Source: Candidatus Anammoxibacter sp. (GTDB lineage Bacteria; Planctomycetota; Brocadiia; Brocadiales; Anammoxibacteraceae). From it: 64,000 nt of DNA. The stretch covers positions 28,302 to 92,301 of the forward strand of contig JAIQZQ010000012.1 of NCBI GenBank assembly GCA_021777105.1. The letters are read 5' to 3'. Shown one piece after another: positions 8,584 to 18,167 of this stretch. The position numbers and the translations under genes were made by a program. The stretch's first letter is position 1. Each line of letters opens with the position of its first letter. Below the pieces are notes generated by a model. It had not been told where the DNA came from and searched no databases. It saw only the letters and a program-made list of their open reading frames with translations.

Positions 8584-11500
8584 ATGTTAAGAACTAAATT
8601 TATAACAATTGCATCATTGTTTGTTTTATTGGCAATAAATGTTGTGTCCGTAAATGCGGATTTACTTGTTAAAGACAAACAGATAATAAACAGGGTTAAT
8701 GGAAAAAATATAAGAGTTAACAAAACAATAAATACAAATCGCAGGAACGAGAATATAGTTAATAAAAGCGGTGTCTCAAATAACAATACCGGAAATGCTA
8801 TTGGCGGTTTCGCAAATAAGAGCGGAAATAATTATGTTAACCAATCTAAAACGTTTAAGAGAAAAGCGCGGACTAAATATATTGATAAAGAAAGGTTAAT
8901 TAAAATAAATGCCGCAGACACTGGAACCATTATTTATGGAACCTCTGTTGACGGAAGAATCAGCAAACCAAATGAGATTGATGTGTACTCTTTTAATGGA
9001 CGTGAAGGCGATGTTATTTTTGTAAAAATTGTAAGCTCCGACGGCGCTACAGCGTTTCCGTTTACTTTAGATTCCAATGGCAATCCTGTCGCTATAGGAG
9101 CCTCTGGAATAGGCCCGGACGAAAATGGATGTTTTGCCGCATGGGAAGATTCCGCAAAATTAAGAACAACAGGCGTTTTCGAAATACATATAGACGGCGC
9201 CGGCTCTATAGGGACGTATACACTAATGTTAGAAAGGCTTACCTCGCCAATTAACGCAAAGTCCATTGAATTTGGCGAGACAGTTAACGGAACATTTGAT
9301 TCAAAGGGTGAAATTGATATTTATACATTTACAGCAAATAAAGGCGACGTGGTTTCCCCATGGCTGCTTAAAGAAGAACTTATTGCAAACGCCGGCTCAT
9401 TTAGCGATTTTTTTCTTGTTTTCGCAGTTTATGATCAGGACGGCGAATTGATTGTTGCTTGCTCTGACGGATGTTTTGATCCTTTTATTGCGTCGGTATC
9501 AGGCGTTTATACTATAGTAGTTGAAAATGAATTATGCGATCTTGATGATTACCACTTAGTTTTAGAAAAAGCGGATAATATTGACATTGGCGGTATTGTT
9601 CAGGATGAAATAGGCTCTCCTTTTGAATTTGACAGTTTTGCGTTTAACGGAAAAGCCGGAGATGCTATTAGCGTATTTATGGCAAATAAGGGGTGTTGCA
9701 TTAATCCTTATGTTGAGCTTTATGTTATTCGAGAAACCAATACCGAAACTATTGTGGACTTTGTGACGGATGCGTCTTCGAACGATTCCGGGCCGAATTC
9801 GTTTGCGTTAATAAACAACATTACTTTGCCGGTTGATGGAGTATACGTCATTTTGACCCAGGACTCTTCAGCAGAGAAAACAGGAGAATATGAGTTACGA
9901 TTGCAGGATGGCAGGTTTGAGTTCCCTTCCACTTTAATTAGCATTGGAGATAAGGTTGACGGCGATATCTCCGAGGAGGGCGAGCAGGATTTTTACTCCT
10001 TTGAAGCTAATGCGGGGGATGTTGTAATAGTGGAAGTTGTTAATAACGAAGGCCTTCTTAGCCCCTCAATCGTCGAAGTTTTTGATCCGGAAGGGAATAG
10101 TATATTTTTTGAAGAAAATTTCGGCAGAGGTTCAGGCGATCTTTTGGATAGTTGTAATACATCAGGATTTATAGGGAAACTGGAAACTTCGGGAAAGTAT
10201 ACTCTTATTTTAAGTGACGGTGAAGGCATTGAAACAGGAGAGTATACATTAAGAATAGAAAAGCTTTTTCCATTAGGCGACAACAGCGAGCCTGTTAAGT
10301 TTGGCGATGTAATTAATACGGCAATAACCGGCAGAGGCGGTTTCCATATTTACTCAATTGACGCCAATAAAAATGATAACCTGTTTTCTTTAATGATGCC
10401 TTTGGCATTGGAAAATGATCCGGTTTTTAAAATAATAGATACCGACGGCAATGTTTTGCATTTCGGGAATTGGGGGTTTATAGAAAATTATCGATTTTCT
10501 GAAACCGGCAAATATATCATCCTTGTTCAGGACTGGTGCGGTGGCCTGGGAGAAAACACTTTAACAATTAAAAACGGAACCATTCCTCTTAATTTTGGAG
10601 CTAAAATAGAAGAAAGTATAGTTGATATACTTGAAACTGATTTCTATTCATTTAACGGCGTTTCAGGGGATGAAATAAGTATTGCAATGAAGAGCAAGGA
10701 TTTTGAGCCATTTTTGGAGTTTTGGCTTGTAAATTCTGAAGGTTTTGGCGATGAATTATCTCTTGACAATGCTATAAATACCAATGATGTGGCGTTTATT
10801 AACGGTATTTTGCCGGCGAACGGCATGTATATTATTACCGCCATGGATATTCTTACTGTGATTCAGGATGGTTCTGTTTCAATTACTGATATTGAGGAAT
10901 CATCAAGCGCAAAAAGTTATTCAATAAGTTTTGATAAGGGAGAAGTTAATCCTTTAAATACATTAAACGCCGATTTTTCAGCAAATCCAAGAGAAGGAGA
11001 TGTCCCTTTAACTGTAAATTTTGCCGGTTTATCAAGGGGTCAAGTAGATTCCCGGCAATGGGATTTTGGCGACGGCGTAAAAAGCGTTGAGCAGAATCCG
11101 GCGCATACGTATGAAAGACTTGGAGTTTTCACTGTATCTCTAACGGTTTCTAATAAAGCCGGCGAGGAAGATACTTTACAAAAAACGGATTTGATTACAG
11201 TGAAAGAAGGCATACCCGTAGCCGATTTCAGCGCCGACATAACTTCGGGAACTGATCCTTTGGATGTTCAATTTACTGATTTGTCAACCGGCAGGCCAAC
11301 AGGATGGGAATGGGATTTTGGCGACGGGGGCTCAGATTCATCGCAAAATCCGTTGCACACTTACACTTCAGCCGGCATATTTTCAGTCTCTTTAACAGTA
11401 AAAAATTCAACAGGCTCTGATACTGCTAAAATTGAAAATTTCATTAATGTGCAGGAACCTGTTCAAACCGGCAAATCGTTTACATTTCAGTGCGGGCAAG

Positions 11501-11829
11501 AGCTTAAACGAAACAGGCTGGATTTAGAAAAATTAATTATGCCCCTGGGTAAAAGCGAAAGCTGTAAAACAAAACTAACCAACCTTGCGCCCGGCATTAC
11601 TGTTGAAATTGCGACTAATCTTAAACCAGGATTTAGGCCGTCTATTATTGTTGAGCCGGCGCGAGGCATTTCAGACGCAAACGGCGAGATAGAGTTCATA
11701 ATCACCGCTATCAGGGAAGGCGTAGACTGGATTGCATGGGCTGTTCCTAATGATAGGGGGAAGTTTATGTTTAATAAACGAGCTTATGACACCGGCAAGG
11801 CGTGGGGCATGTTTGTCGAAGTGAAATGA
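8584..11829 (+). CDS. Secreted protein with six PPC-like domains and two PKD repeats
   Basis: The ATG at 8584 follows AAAAGGAGATAATA. The signal peptide is MLRTKFITIASLFVLLAINV plus VSVNA. An Asn-rich basic region (~residues 30-95, e.g. INRVNGKNIRVNKTINTN) is followed by about six tandem pre-peptidase C-terminal (PPC)-like beta-sandwiches, recognised by the recurring pattern GD.V.G.I...GE.D.Y.F.A..GDVV ... GTYTL.L. Two PKD repeats follow (RQWDFGDGV near residue 820, WEWDFGDGG near 905). The last ~115 residues (FTFQCGQELKRNRLDLEKLI ... KRAYDTGKAWGMFVEVK) are unassigned; a two-cysteine segment and Ig-like spacing suggest another beta domain. Unlike its three neighbours it lacks the CFI-box-like tail. 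No protease or other enzyme domain is visible; a surface protein is inferred. Confidence 0.88.
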   Translation: MLRTKFITIASLFVLLAINVVSVNADLLVKDKQIINRVNGKNIRVNKTINTNRRNENIVNKSGVSNNNTGNAIGGFANKSGNNYVNQSKTFKRKARTKYIDKERLIKINAADTGTIIYGTSVDGRISKPNEIDVYSFNGREGDVIFVKIVSSDGATAFPFTLDSNGNPVAIGASGIGPDENGCFAAWEDSAKLRTTGVFEIHIDGAGSIGTYTLMLERLTSPINAKSIEFGETVNGTFDSKGEIDIYTFTANKGDVVSPWLLKEELIANAGSFSDFFLVFAVYDQDGELIVACSDGCFDPFIASVSGVYTIVVENELCDLDDYHLVLEKADNIDIGGIVQDEIGSPFEFDSFAFNGKAGDAISVFMANKGCCINPYVELYVIRETNTETIVDFVTDASSNDSGPNSFALINNITLPVDGVYVILTQDSSAEKTGEYELRLQDGRFEFPSTLISIGDKVDGDISEEGEQDFYSFEANAGDVVIVEVVNNEGLLSPSIVEVFDPEGNSIFFEENFGRGSGDLLDSCNTSGFIGKLETSGKYTLILSDGEGIETGEYTLRIEKLFPLGDNSEPVKFGDVINTAITGRGGFHIYSIDANKNDNLFSLMMPLALENDPVFKIIDTDGNVLHFGNWGFIENYRFSETGKYIILVQDWCGGLGENTLTIKNGTIPLNFGAKIEESIVDILETDFYSFNGVSGDEISIAMKSKDFEPFLEFWLVNSEGFGDELSLDNAINTNDVAFINGILPANGMYIITAMDILTVIQDGSVSITDIEESSSAKSYSISFDKGEVNPLNTLNADFSANPREGDVPLTVNFAGLSRGQVDSRQWDFGDGVKSVEQNPAHTYERLGVFTVSLTVSNKAGEEDTLQKTDLITVKEGIPVADFSADITSGTDPLDVQFTDLSTGRPTGWEWDFGDGGSDSSQNPLHTYTSAGIFSVSLTVKNSTGSDTAKIENFINVQEPVQTGKSFTFQCGQELKRNRLDLEKLIMPLGKSESCKTKLTNLAPGITVEIATNLKPGFRPSIIVEPARGISDANGEIEFIITAIREGVDWIAWAVPNDRGKFMFNKRAYDTGKAWGMFVEVK

Positions 11830-12470
11830 TCTGGATACTTGTTATTGGATGCTTGATGCCGCATATAATCGGTGTCTAATGTCTGATAACTGGTTACATG
11901 TCTTGCTTGGGATATGTTGCGCAAGTGGAGTAAAGTGACTAATGAATGTTGAATGGCGAGTGTTGTATGAAATAACGTTGCTAGTTGCGGGTTGCTTATT
12001 GCCGTATGTTGGACGCTGGATCATAGTAGGAGTATTCTTACAGACTGCTTCTACATATTTTTTGCTTCCACGAATTGTTATTGTTGTAGTTTGGTTGCAG
12101 ACGCAGTCTTGTAGACTGCTTTACACGATTAATCCAAAGCCGTTAGATCGCACGCAAAAAGCGCTGTTATCAATAAACGCCAATGGTTCTAAAAAAACAT
12201 ATAGAGCAATCTACAAGATTGCTCCAGCCTGCGCTCGGCGTGACAAGCTCTGAATTAAAAGAAGCCGTTGTCGGGGTAAGGGCGTTGGTTTATGGGCGAT
12301 AAATTGGATGAGTTCAATGAAAAACAATTTTTCCCATAAATTAAAAGCTCCAGGATTTTATGTTTTTGGTTTAAAAAAAATTATTCTGCTTCTGACATAA
12401 CTTTTTAAAGGTGTGGAGTTGTTTGCCGCCTGGTATCCGCCTTCTGAGAAAAAGAAAGGAGATTTTTCCA
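11830..12470 (+). other. Intergenic region containing duplication remnants
   Basis: No intact gene is supported here. Bases 11840-12230 are low-information sequence with small repeats (GACTGCTTCTAC, GTAGACTGCTTTACAC). Bases 12236-12302 are a remnant of a PKD-protein C-terminus (separate entry). Bases 12303-12412 align with the spacer 2701-2806 downstream of the first PKD gene: both contain CAGGATTTTAT..TTTTTGGTTT, an AATTTATTCTG-type string and CTTTTTAAAGG in the same order. The region therefore looks like a collapsed tandem duplication. Confidence 0.55.
12236..12302 (+). pseudogene. Remnant of a PKD-protein C-terminus
   Basis: Bases 12252-12302 read ELKEAVVGVRALVYGR followed by TAA, almost identical in protein and DNA to the last 16 codons of the gene at 12471 (ELKEAVVMAREMVYGR, 15603-15653). 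The 16 bases before it also resemble the corresponding stretch (CGTGGCAGCGAT versus CGTGACAAGCTCT) but are out of register. No upstream reading frame continues it, so this is a broken copy rather than a gene. Confidence 0.75.
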
Positions 12471-15400
12471 ATGATAAAAAAGATATTATTATTTGTTGCG
12501 CTATTTACATATTCTATATTGATTTCTGTTTTTCAGTTAACTGACTTCTGTCAACCGTCCCTTGCTCAAGCAGGAACAATCGATTTGCCACGGACCGGAA
12601 AAGTGGACACTTTCCATATAGGCAGTGACGGAGATATTCAAGCCGGTGTTGCTTGGCCGACACCTAGGTTTATAGATAATGATGACGGAACTCTTACTGA
12701 TAACCTTACAGGACTTATGTGGCTAAAAGACGCCGATTGTTTTGACCATAACGAGCTTGATAATGCATTATTTGAACTAATTGATTTCTTTAACAAAAAT
12801 CCCGGTATTATTGGTTGTGAAGATTATCACGCGTCCTATACAGACTGGGCTTTGCCAAATATAAATGAACTTGGAAGTATATTATTAAATTTAGGGGAAG
12901 AAGAAATTGATGAGTGGTTGGAAAGCGAAGGGTTTTTAAATGTGACATTCGGCAGTTACTTAACATCGACAACTACACAATCTCAAGGGTTTGCCATTCG
13001 GTCACTTAATAACACTATTGAATCTATGTTCCACAGAGCTGATTCTGAATTTGAAAAAGTGTTTGGAACCGTATGGCTCGTTCGTCCAGGGCCGTTCATT
13101 AACTCCGCACCCGCAAAAGTATGGCAAACTGGTCAATCGAAAAGTTTTATTATAGGTGATGAAGGAATTAGTAAAAGGGGTGTTGAATGGCCAAATCCTC
13201 GATTCACCAATAATGGTGATGGAACTGTTATGGATAATCTCACTGGCTTAGTCTGGCTTAGGGACGCAACATGTTTTAAAGATCTTGACTGGGATGAAAT
13301 GCTTGATGCAATTTCCCGGTTTAACCAAGACCCCAGTGAATTTGAATGTGCGGCTTATAACGCACAGCATAGCGATTGGCGTCTTTCAAACTACAAAGAG
13401 CTTTTCAGCCTAATGGATTATTCGCAAATTCTTCCAGAAAATATTAAAGCCTTACCTAATGGGCATCCTTTTGCTCTTCCAAATTCAGGAAGTTATTTTT
13501 CGTCTACCACTAAAGGAATAGGAACGGGTGTATATATTTTTGATTTATTTGGCAAAGTATGGATCGAAAGTGGATCAAGGGGTTCTGAACATATGTTTGG
13601 ATGGCCAGTGCGTTTAGGAGTGGTAAATATCGCTACTACGAGTGTGCCAAAACCAACACCAGCACCAGTTCAAGGGAAGCCGCCAATAGCAAATTTCATA
13701 GCAAAACCGACTTTAGGAACTTCCCCATTAGATGTTCAATTTACAGATAAATCTACAGAACTTCCAACAGGATGGTTCTGGCAATTTGGAGATGGCAGTA
13801 TAAGCACATTACAAAATCCATTACATGTCTATATTCTATCGGGATTATTTAGTGTTAAGTTAGAAGTTTCTAATACACTAGGAAAAGATACAGAAGAAAA
13901 AACGGATTTTATAGATGTAAGAGAAACATCTGAATTAAAAGCTGAGTTCACAGCAGATCCTGTCTTTGGTTTTGTGCCGTTAGAGGCTAAATTTAAGGAT
14001 CTATCTATAGGCGATCCCACATCATGGGTATGGCAATTTGGAGATGGAGGGCAAAGCGCTGAACAAAACCCAAAACATGAATATCTTAGACAAGGGGTTT
14101 TTAATGTGGATCTTACTGTTACAAGGTCGGGCGAGTCTTCAACTGAAAAGAAGATTAATTTTATAAATGTGACCGAGAACCGGCCTGTGGCGGAATTTAT
14201 GGCGTCGGTAACCGCAGGGCAGGCGCCACTTAAAGTAGAGTTTACGGATCTGTCTCAGCCTGTGGACAATATAACAAGCTGGTTGTGGAATCTTAGCGAC
14301 GGATCATCTGAAACAGGACAAAACCCGGAACATCAATATAATATTGAAGGATTTTACACTGTCAGCCTTACTGTAAGCAACCAGTCCGGTTCCGACTCTG
14401 AGGTAAAGACAAACATGATTGCAGTCATGGGGCAAAATGCGCCCGTGGCCGACTTTATCACAAACAAAACAGTAGGTTTGGCTCCGGAAGCTATAGACTT
14501 CTTTGATCAATCAGAACCGGTGGGAAATATATCAAACTGGATATGGGATTTTGGCGACGGCACGCGAAGTCAAGAGCAGCACCCAACACATACATATGAA
14601 AAAGAGGGGATTTTTACAATCACATTAACGGTAAGCAACTCGTTTGGCGCGGACAGCGAGGTTAAGACTAACCTTATCCCGATCATAGGGACAAACGACG
14701 ATGTATTGGCGGGTTTTTCAGCAAGCAATAATGTGGGAGTGGCGCCGTTTAGCGCGCGGTTCAACAACAACTCAGGTGGAAAGATCACTGGGTTCACATG
14801 GCAGTTTGGCGACGGCGCGACCAGCTCTGAAAAAGATCCGGCGCACCTGTATGCCAAAACCGGCGAGTTTGATGTGAGCCTTTCGGTTAAAGGCGCATTG
14901 TCCTCAGACACAGAGAAAAAGCCAAAATTTATAAAGATAATTAGCAATCAGGATGTGGCTGCGTGGTTTACCGCAAGCCCGCTGACCGGCAATGGCCCGC
15001 TGGTAGTGCAGTTTGTGGATAGATCAGTTGGCAATACTGATAAATGGCTGTGGGATTTCGGCGACGGCAATACATCAACCGATCAGAATCCTAAACATGT
15101 TTATACGGAAAAAGGCAGATATACGGTAAGCGTGGCGGTAAGCGGCAAGAGCGGAACAAGCGATGTTAAAAAGAGGGAGAACTTTATTGATATTCTGGAA
15201 TCCGGCGCGGCAGCCACACCTACTCCTGTTTCAACGCCGGCGCCGACTCCAACTCCTGAGGCGAAAGGGTGCCTTGCCTCAGCTCTGCTTAAAGGCGAGC
15301 CTGACGAGAAGAGCGGACTTAAGACGTTAAGGGGATTCAGGACGGGCGCGCTGTCAAGGACTACGGCAGGTTTGCGCCTGTCAATACTTTACTACAAACA

Positions 15401-15653
15401 CTCAGCAGAGGTCTCGCGTATAGTTGAGAGCGACTCAAAGCTTAAAGCCCGATCAGTGACGGCGTTAAAGGAGTTGACTGAGATTATCAGGGGCTCAATT
15501 TTCAGCAGTTCAGTTGAAGATTTTGCGGATAATTTGATGCCCGTATGGCTGGAAGATGAGATCAACAGCCTGCTTGACGATATTGCCAAACGTGGCAGCG
15601 ATGAATTAAAAGAAGCCGTTGTCATGGCAAGGGAAATGGTTTATGGGAGATAA
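12471..15653 (+). CDS. Secreted protein with two DUF1566 domains, six PKD repeats and divergent CFI-box C-terminus
   Basis: The start is placed at 12471, after AAGAAAGGAGATTTTTCC, giving a normal signal peptide (MIKKILLFVALFTYSILISV, cleavage near QPSLAQA); the frame is open further upstream but lacks a ribosome site. Residues ~45-400 contain two copies of a DUF1566/Lcl-type module (PRFIDNDDGTLTDNLTGLMW, later PRFTNNGDGTVMDNLTGLVW, each followed by a DW.LPN..EL-like segment). Six PKD repeats follow; repeat 3 has the altered core LWNLSDGSS and repeats 1, 2 and 5 have W.WQFGDG or FTWQFGDG. A short TPTPVSTPAPTPTP linker leads to the shared C-terminal domain (CLASALL, LRGFRTGALSRTTAG, ILYYKHSAEV, end REMVYGR). 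DUF1566 modules are often found in secreted adhesin-like proteins; function here is inferred from architecture only. Confidence 0.9.
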   Translation: MIKKILLFVALFTYSILISVFQLTDFCQPSLAQAGTIDLPRTGKVDTFHIGSDGDIQAGVAWPTPRFIDNDDGTLTDNLTGLMWLKDADCFDHNELDNALFELIDFFNKNPGIIGCEDYHASYTDWALPNINELGSILLNLGEEEIDEWLESEGFLNVTFGSYLTSTTTQSQGFAIRSLNNTIESMFHRADSEFEKVFGTVWLVRPGPFINSAPAKVWQTGQSKSFIIGDEGISKRGVEWPNPRFTNNGDGTVMDNLTGLVWLRDATCFKDLDWDEMLDAISRFNQDPSEFECAAYNAQHSDWRLSNYKELFSLMDYSQILPENIKALPNGHPFALPNSGSYFSSTTKGIGTGVYIFDLFGKVWIESGSRGSEHMFGWPVRLGVVNIATTSVPKPTPAPVQGKPPIANFIAKPTLGTSPLDVQFTDKSTELPTGWFWQFGDGSISTLQNPLHVYILSGLFSVKLEVSNTLGKDTEEKTDFIDVRETSELKAEFTADPVFGFVPLEAKFKDLSIGDPTSWVWQFGDGGQSAEQNPKHEYLRQGVFNVDLTVTRSGESSTEKKINFINVTENRPVAEFMASVTAGQAPLKVEFTDLSQPVDNITSWLWNLSDGSSETGQNPEHQYNIEGFYTVSLTVSNQSGSDSEVKTNMIAVMGQNAPVADFITNKTVGLAPEAIDFFDQSEPVGNISNWIWDFGDGTRSQEQHPTHTYEKEGIFTITLTVSNSFGADSEVKTNLIPIIGTNDDVLAGFSASNNVGVAPFSARFNNNSGGKITGFTWQFGDGATSSEKDPAHLYAKTGEFDVSLSVKGALSSDTEKKPKFIKIISNQDVAAWFTASPLTGNGPLVVQFVDRSVGNTDKWLWDFGDGNTSTDQNPKHVYTEKGRYTVSVAVSGKSGTSDVKKRENFIDILESGAAATPTPVSTPAPTPTPEAKGCLASALLKGEPDEKSGLKTLRGFRTGALSRTTAGLRLSILYYKHSAEVSRIVESDSKLKARSVTALKELTEIIRGSIFSSSVEDFADNLMPVWLEDEINSLLDDIAKRGSDELKEAVVMAREMVYGR

Positions 15654-15885
15654 GTTCAGGATGTTCAATAAAAAAACAGTTTTTTTTAGGCGTACGCTGT
15701 TCTGAACCCGCAAGTTATAGAGAATCTTGGGGGCAAGCAAATAATAATTAACATTGATTCGCTAATGTTGTAAAATTGAAAATTATAAAGAATCAGGGCA
15801 TAAAATGATCTAAAATATTACAAAATGAGAGTTGCAAATGGCTAGAATATTAAGAATGGCAGTTAAAAGAGATTCTATCCAGGCT

Positions 15886-16143
15886 CTATTTCAATACGAC
15901 CGTGCAGCCTAGGTGATTGTATTGGTGACGGATGATGGCGATTAAACGGTTAAATGGATAAATTGTTATAATGTGCTGTGTTTTGAGGTTAATAGCAAGG
16001 GCGGAAACTATGTAAAATATTGCGTAATATATTATGTTCTCTGCTAGTGAGAGTGCATTGTTATCTATTGCTAACTTTGCTTCATTTAATGTTTTCTCCG
16101 ATCTCTGAATGCGATATTTTATTAATTCGTCTTTATGCTCCAT
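15886..16143 (-). pseudogene. Truncated HEPN-domain gene (partner of the adjacent nucleotidyltransferase)
   Basis: The product begins MEHKDELIKYRIQRSEKTLN and continues EAKLAID..ALSLAENIIYYAIFYIVSALA, which is the first helical half of a HEPN domain (pattern YR...AEETL.EA......A.NR.YYA.FY..SALL). After about residue 50 the similarity stops and the protein ends at 85 residues; the family is normally ~120-140 residues and carries a conserved R-x4-6-H motif that is not visible. It overlaps the nucleotidyltransferase gene by 11 bases, as in intact MNT/HEPN operons. HEPN proteins act as RNases or as the toxin half of such pairs; this one is probably inactive. It could be a short intact variant, but the abrupt loss of similarity favours truncation. 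Confidence 0.6.
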
Positions 16144-16477
16144 AATACGAGCCTTCCTTGCAAACCGCTGCCCGGAAAGGGGTGTTCTGCTTTTTTATTT
16201 CAGCTTCCTCGTATATTTTGGCGTCAATAACGATATCATATTTTAATTCGATGCCGAGAACTATTTCCAATGCATCGCCCTCTTTTTGCCATCCAGGTTT
16301 TTTTGAAAACATAATCACAATATCAAAATCGGATTCGTCAATAAAGTCGTCTCTTGTTCTGGAACCAAAGAACGCAATTCCGGCAAAATCATCAAATTTT
16401 TTTAGTTTAGAATTCAATTCCTGAATTATGTTTTCAAATTCGCGCCTGGTTTTTACTGTTTTTAACATTTTAATCAC
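16133..16477 (-). CDS. MNT-type nucleotidyltransferase, HEPN partner
   Basis: A 114-residue minimal nucleotidyltransferase. The hallmark GS-x(8-10)-D-x-D motif is present as GSRTRDDFIDESDFDIVI, with a third acidic position likely in the KYDIVIDA strand. In MNT/HEPN pairs this protein AMPylates the HEPN partner and neutralises it. The GTG start at 16477 overlaps the glgA stop as GTGA and is preceded by AGGGAAAA, so translation is probably coupled to glgA; an ATG nine bases further on (16468) is the alternative. Downstream is the truncated HEPN gene. The coupling to a glycogen gene is probably accidental insertion rather than function. Confidence 0.8.
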   Translation of the reverse strand: MIKMLKTVKTRREFENIIQELNSKLKKFDDFAGIAFFGSRTRDDFIDESDFDIVIMFSKKPGWQKEGDALEIVLGIELKYDIVIDAKIYEEAEIKKQNTPFRAAVCKEGSYYGA

Positions 16478-17946
16478 TTTTCCCTGATATGCTCATAAAT
16501 ATTAAGATAATCCTTGCCTGGATTGTTCCATGAGTAATCGTATTTCATGCCGTTAATTGCAATTTCTGTAAAATGATGGGGGTATGAATGCCACATGCCT
16601 ATCGCCCTGTGCATGGCTGATTCGAGGCCTTCATTGTTAAAATCACTGAACACGTATCCGTTGCGTTTGTCGTATGGCTTGTTGGCGTAATCAGCGTCAA
16701 ACACCGTGTCGCTTAAACCGCCGGTGTTTCTTACAATCGGAACGGTTCCATATTTCATGGCTATCATCTGTGTCAGCCCGCATGGCTCAAAAAGGCTTGG
16801 GATAACCATCATATCGGAGCCTGCGTAAATCAGATGAGCCAGCTCCTCGTTATACCCTATCTCAAGGTGGCAATCCGGGTTATCATTTAAGTGGTTCTTA
16901 AGGCGCCAGAAATAGTCGCCCGTCTCAGGCTCGGGGCTTGAGCCTAATAAAACAAACTGGCAGCCGTTGTTTAGAGCGTAAAAAATTGCGTGGTTAATAA
17001 GGTTTACGCCTTTTTGATGGTCAAGCCTGCCTATATAACAAACAATCGGTTTAAATTCGCGCCGCAATAGCATACGGTGTCTCAATTCATCCTTGTTTTT
17101 GTGTTTTAGATTAATAGTGTCCACGTTGTAATTATGGGGGATAAGGTTGTCCGTATCCGGATTCCAGACATCGCAATCAATCCCGTTAATTACACCCCCA
17201 AATTTTCCGCTATGAGTGTGGATTGTGTCTCCAAGGCCGAAATTTTGATCTGTATGTTGCACCTCCCAGGCGTATTTAGGCGACACCGTTGTTACAAAGT
17301 TGGAGTAAACTATTCCCGCTTTCATTAAGTTTATTGCGGAATGGTCAAAATTATCGCGCAACCTATCGTAATGCATATAATGCTCGACATTATGTAGCCC
17401 GGTTTCACGCAACACATTAGCGCCGGTGACGCCCTGATGTTTTATGTTATGTATTGTGTAACAGACGCGCGAGTGCGACATCCCCTGGTTTTTATACACA
17501 TCAAACAGGAGTGGCGGCACTAGGCCGGTCTGCCAGTCATGGCAGTGTATTATGTCGGGGCGTTTGTCTGCTTTTAGCATAAATTCGAGCGATGCCCGGC
17601 TAAAAAAAGCAAAACGCTCCGTGTCGTCTTCATTTCCGTAAAAAGAGCCTCTGTTAAAATAATTTTTATTAAAATGAGGGTCTATAAAGTAGCATTTTCT
17701 CCCGTGAACAAAACCGAAAAACACAGAACAATGCACGCTATGGTCATACCACGGAACCCAAAGGTCGCTGAACGTCTCATGCAAACTGTAAATATGGTCG
17801 TACCTCATACAATCGTATTTTGGGATTATAATCTCAACATCATTGCCCCTGATTGCAAGCTCACGGCTAAGGCCGAATATCACGTCGCCCAACCCGCCGA
17901 CTTTTGCCACTGGAGCGCATTCCGAAGCTATCATAACTATATACAT
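16474..17946 (-). CDS. glgA: Glycogen synthase (ADP-glucose type, GT5)
   Basis: A 490-residue glycosyltransferase of family 5, close to the usual ~480 residues. The N-terminal ADP-glucose contact KVGGLGDV (KxGGL motif, Lys15) is present, followed by HCHDWQTGLVPP and TIHN. The C-terminal half has YIGRLDHQKG and the E-x7-E donor-site segment EPCGLTQMIAMKYGTVP. It transfers glucose from ADP-glucose to the non-reducing end of alpha-1,4-glucan in the cytoplasm. It is divergent from glgB (221-base shared upstream region), and its stop codon overlaps the start of the nucleotidyltransferase gene. No glgC, glgP or glgX is visible in the window. Confidence 0.95.
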   Translation of the reverse strand: MYIVMIASECAPVAKVGGLGDVIFGLSRELAIRGNDVEIIIPKYDCMRYDHIYSLHETFSDLWVPWYDHSVHCSVFFGFVHGRKCYFIDPHFNKNYFNRGSFYGNEDDTERFAFFSRASLEFMLKADKRPDIIHCHDWQTGLVPPLLFDVYKNQGMSHSRVCYTIHNIKHQGVTGANVLRETGLHNVEHYMHYDRLRDNFDHSAINLMKAGIVYSNFVTTVSPKYAWEVQHTDQNFGLGDTIHTHSGKFGGVINGIDCDVWNPDTDNLIPHNYNVDTINLKHKNKDELRHRMLLRREFKPIVCYIGRLDHQKGVNLINHAIFYALNNGCQFVLLGSSPEPETGDYFWRLKNHLNDNPDCHLEIGYNEELAHLIYAGSDMMVIPSLFEPCGLTQMIAMKYGTVPIVRNTGGLSDTVFDADYANKPYDKRNGYVFSDFNNEGLESAMHRAIGMWHSYPHHFTEIAINGMKYDYSWNNPGKDYLNIYEHIREK

Positions 17947-18099
17947 ATTTTAAGGATCCTTTCAGATGCGGAACAAACCATGGCCGTCTTGGTCTCATGG
18001 AGAACGGTTGAAATTAAGATCTTGAAATGTATTAAAGCATGTTTTCCGGATCCTGTAAATCTCAAATTTTCATTTAGGTTATCAGTTTGCCCGCAATTT

Positions 18100-18108
18100 T
18101 GATATAAT
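18100..18108 (+). promoter_or_regulatory. Possible extended -10 promoter for glgB
   Basis: TGATATAAT matches the extended -10 consensus TGnTATAAT and lies about 60 bases before the glgB start. No convincing TTGACA is found at the right distance upstream, which is tolerated in extended -10 promoters. Confidence 0.4.
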
Positions 18109-18167
18109 TGCCGTTTATTGAAAAAGAATCTAATCTTATTTGTTAATAAATTGGAAAAACTAAGAAT

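Noticed and set aside
11942..12253. 103-residue open frame between the PKD genes
   Set aside because: Composition is that of translated repeats (LQTQSCRLL from GACTGC words), no ribosome site, no family pattern, and it overlaps the start of the gene remnant at 12236.
17674..18102. 142-residue plus-strand frame opposite the glgA start
   Set aside because: It is the reverse of glgA coding sequence for most of its length; glgA is certain.
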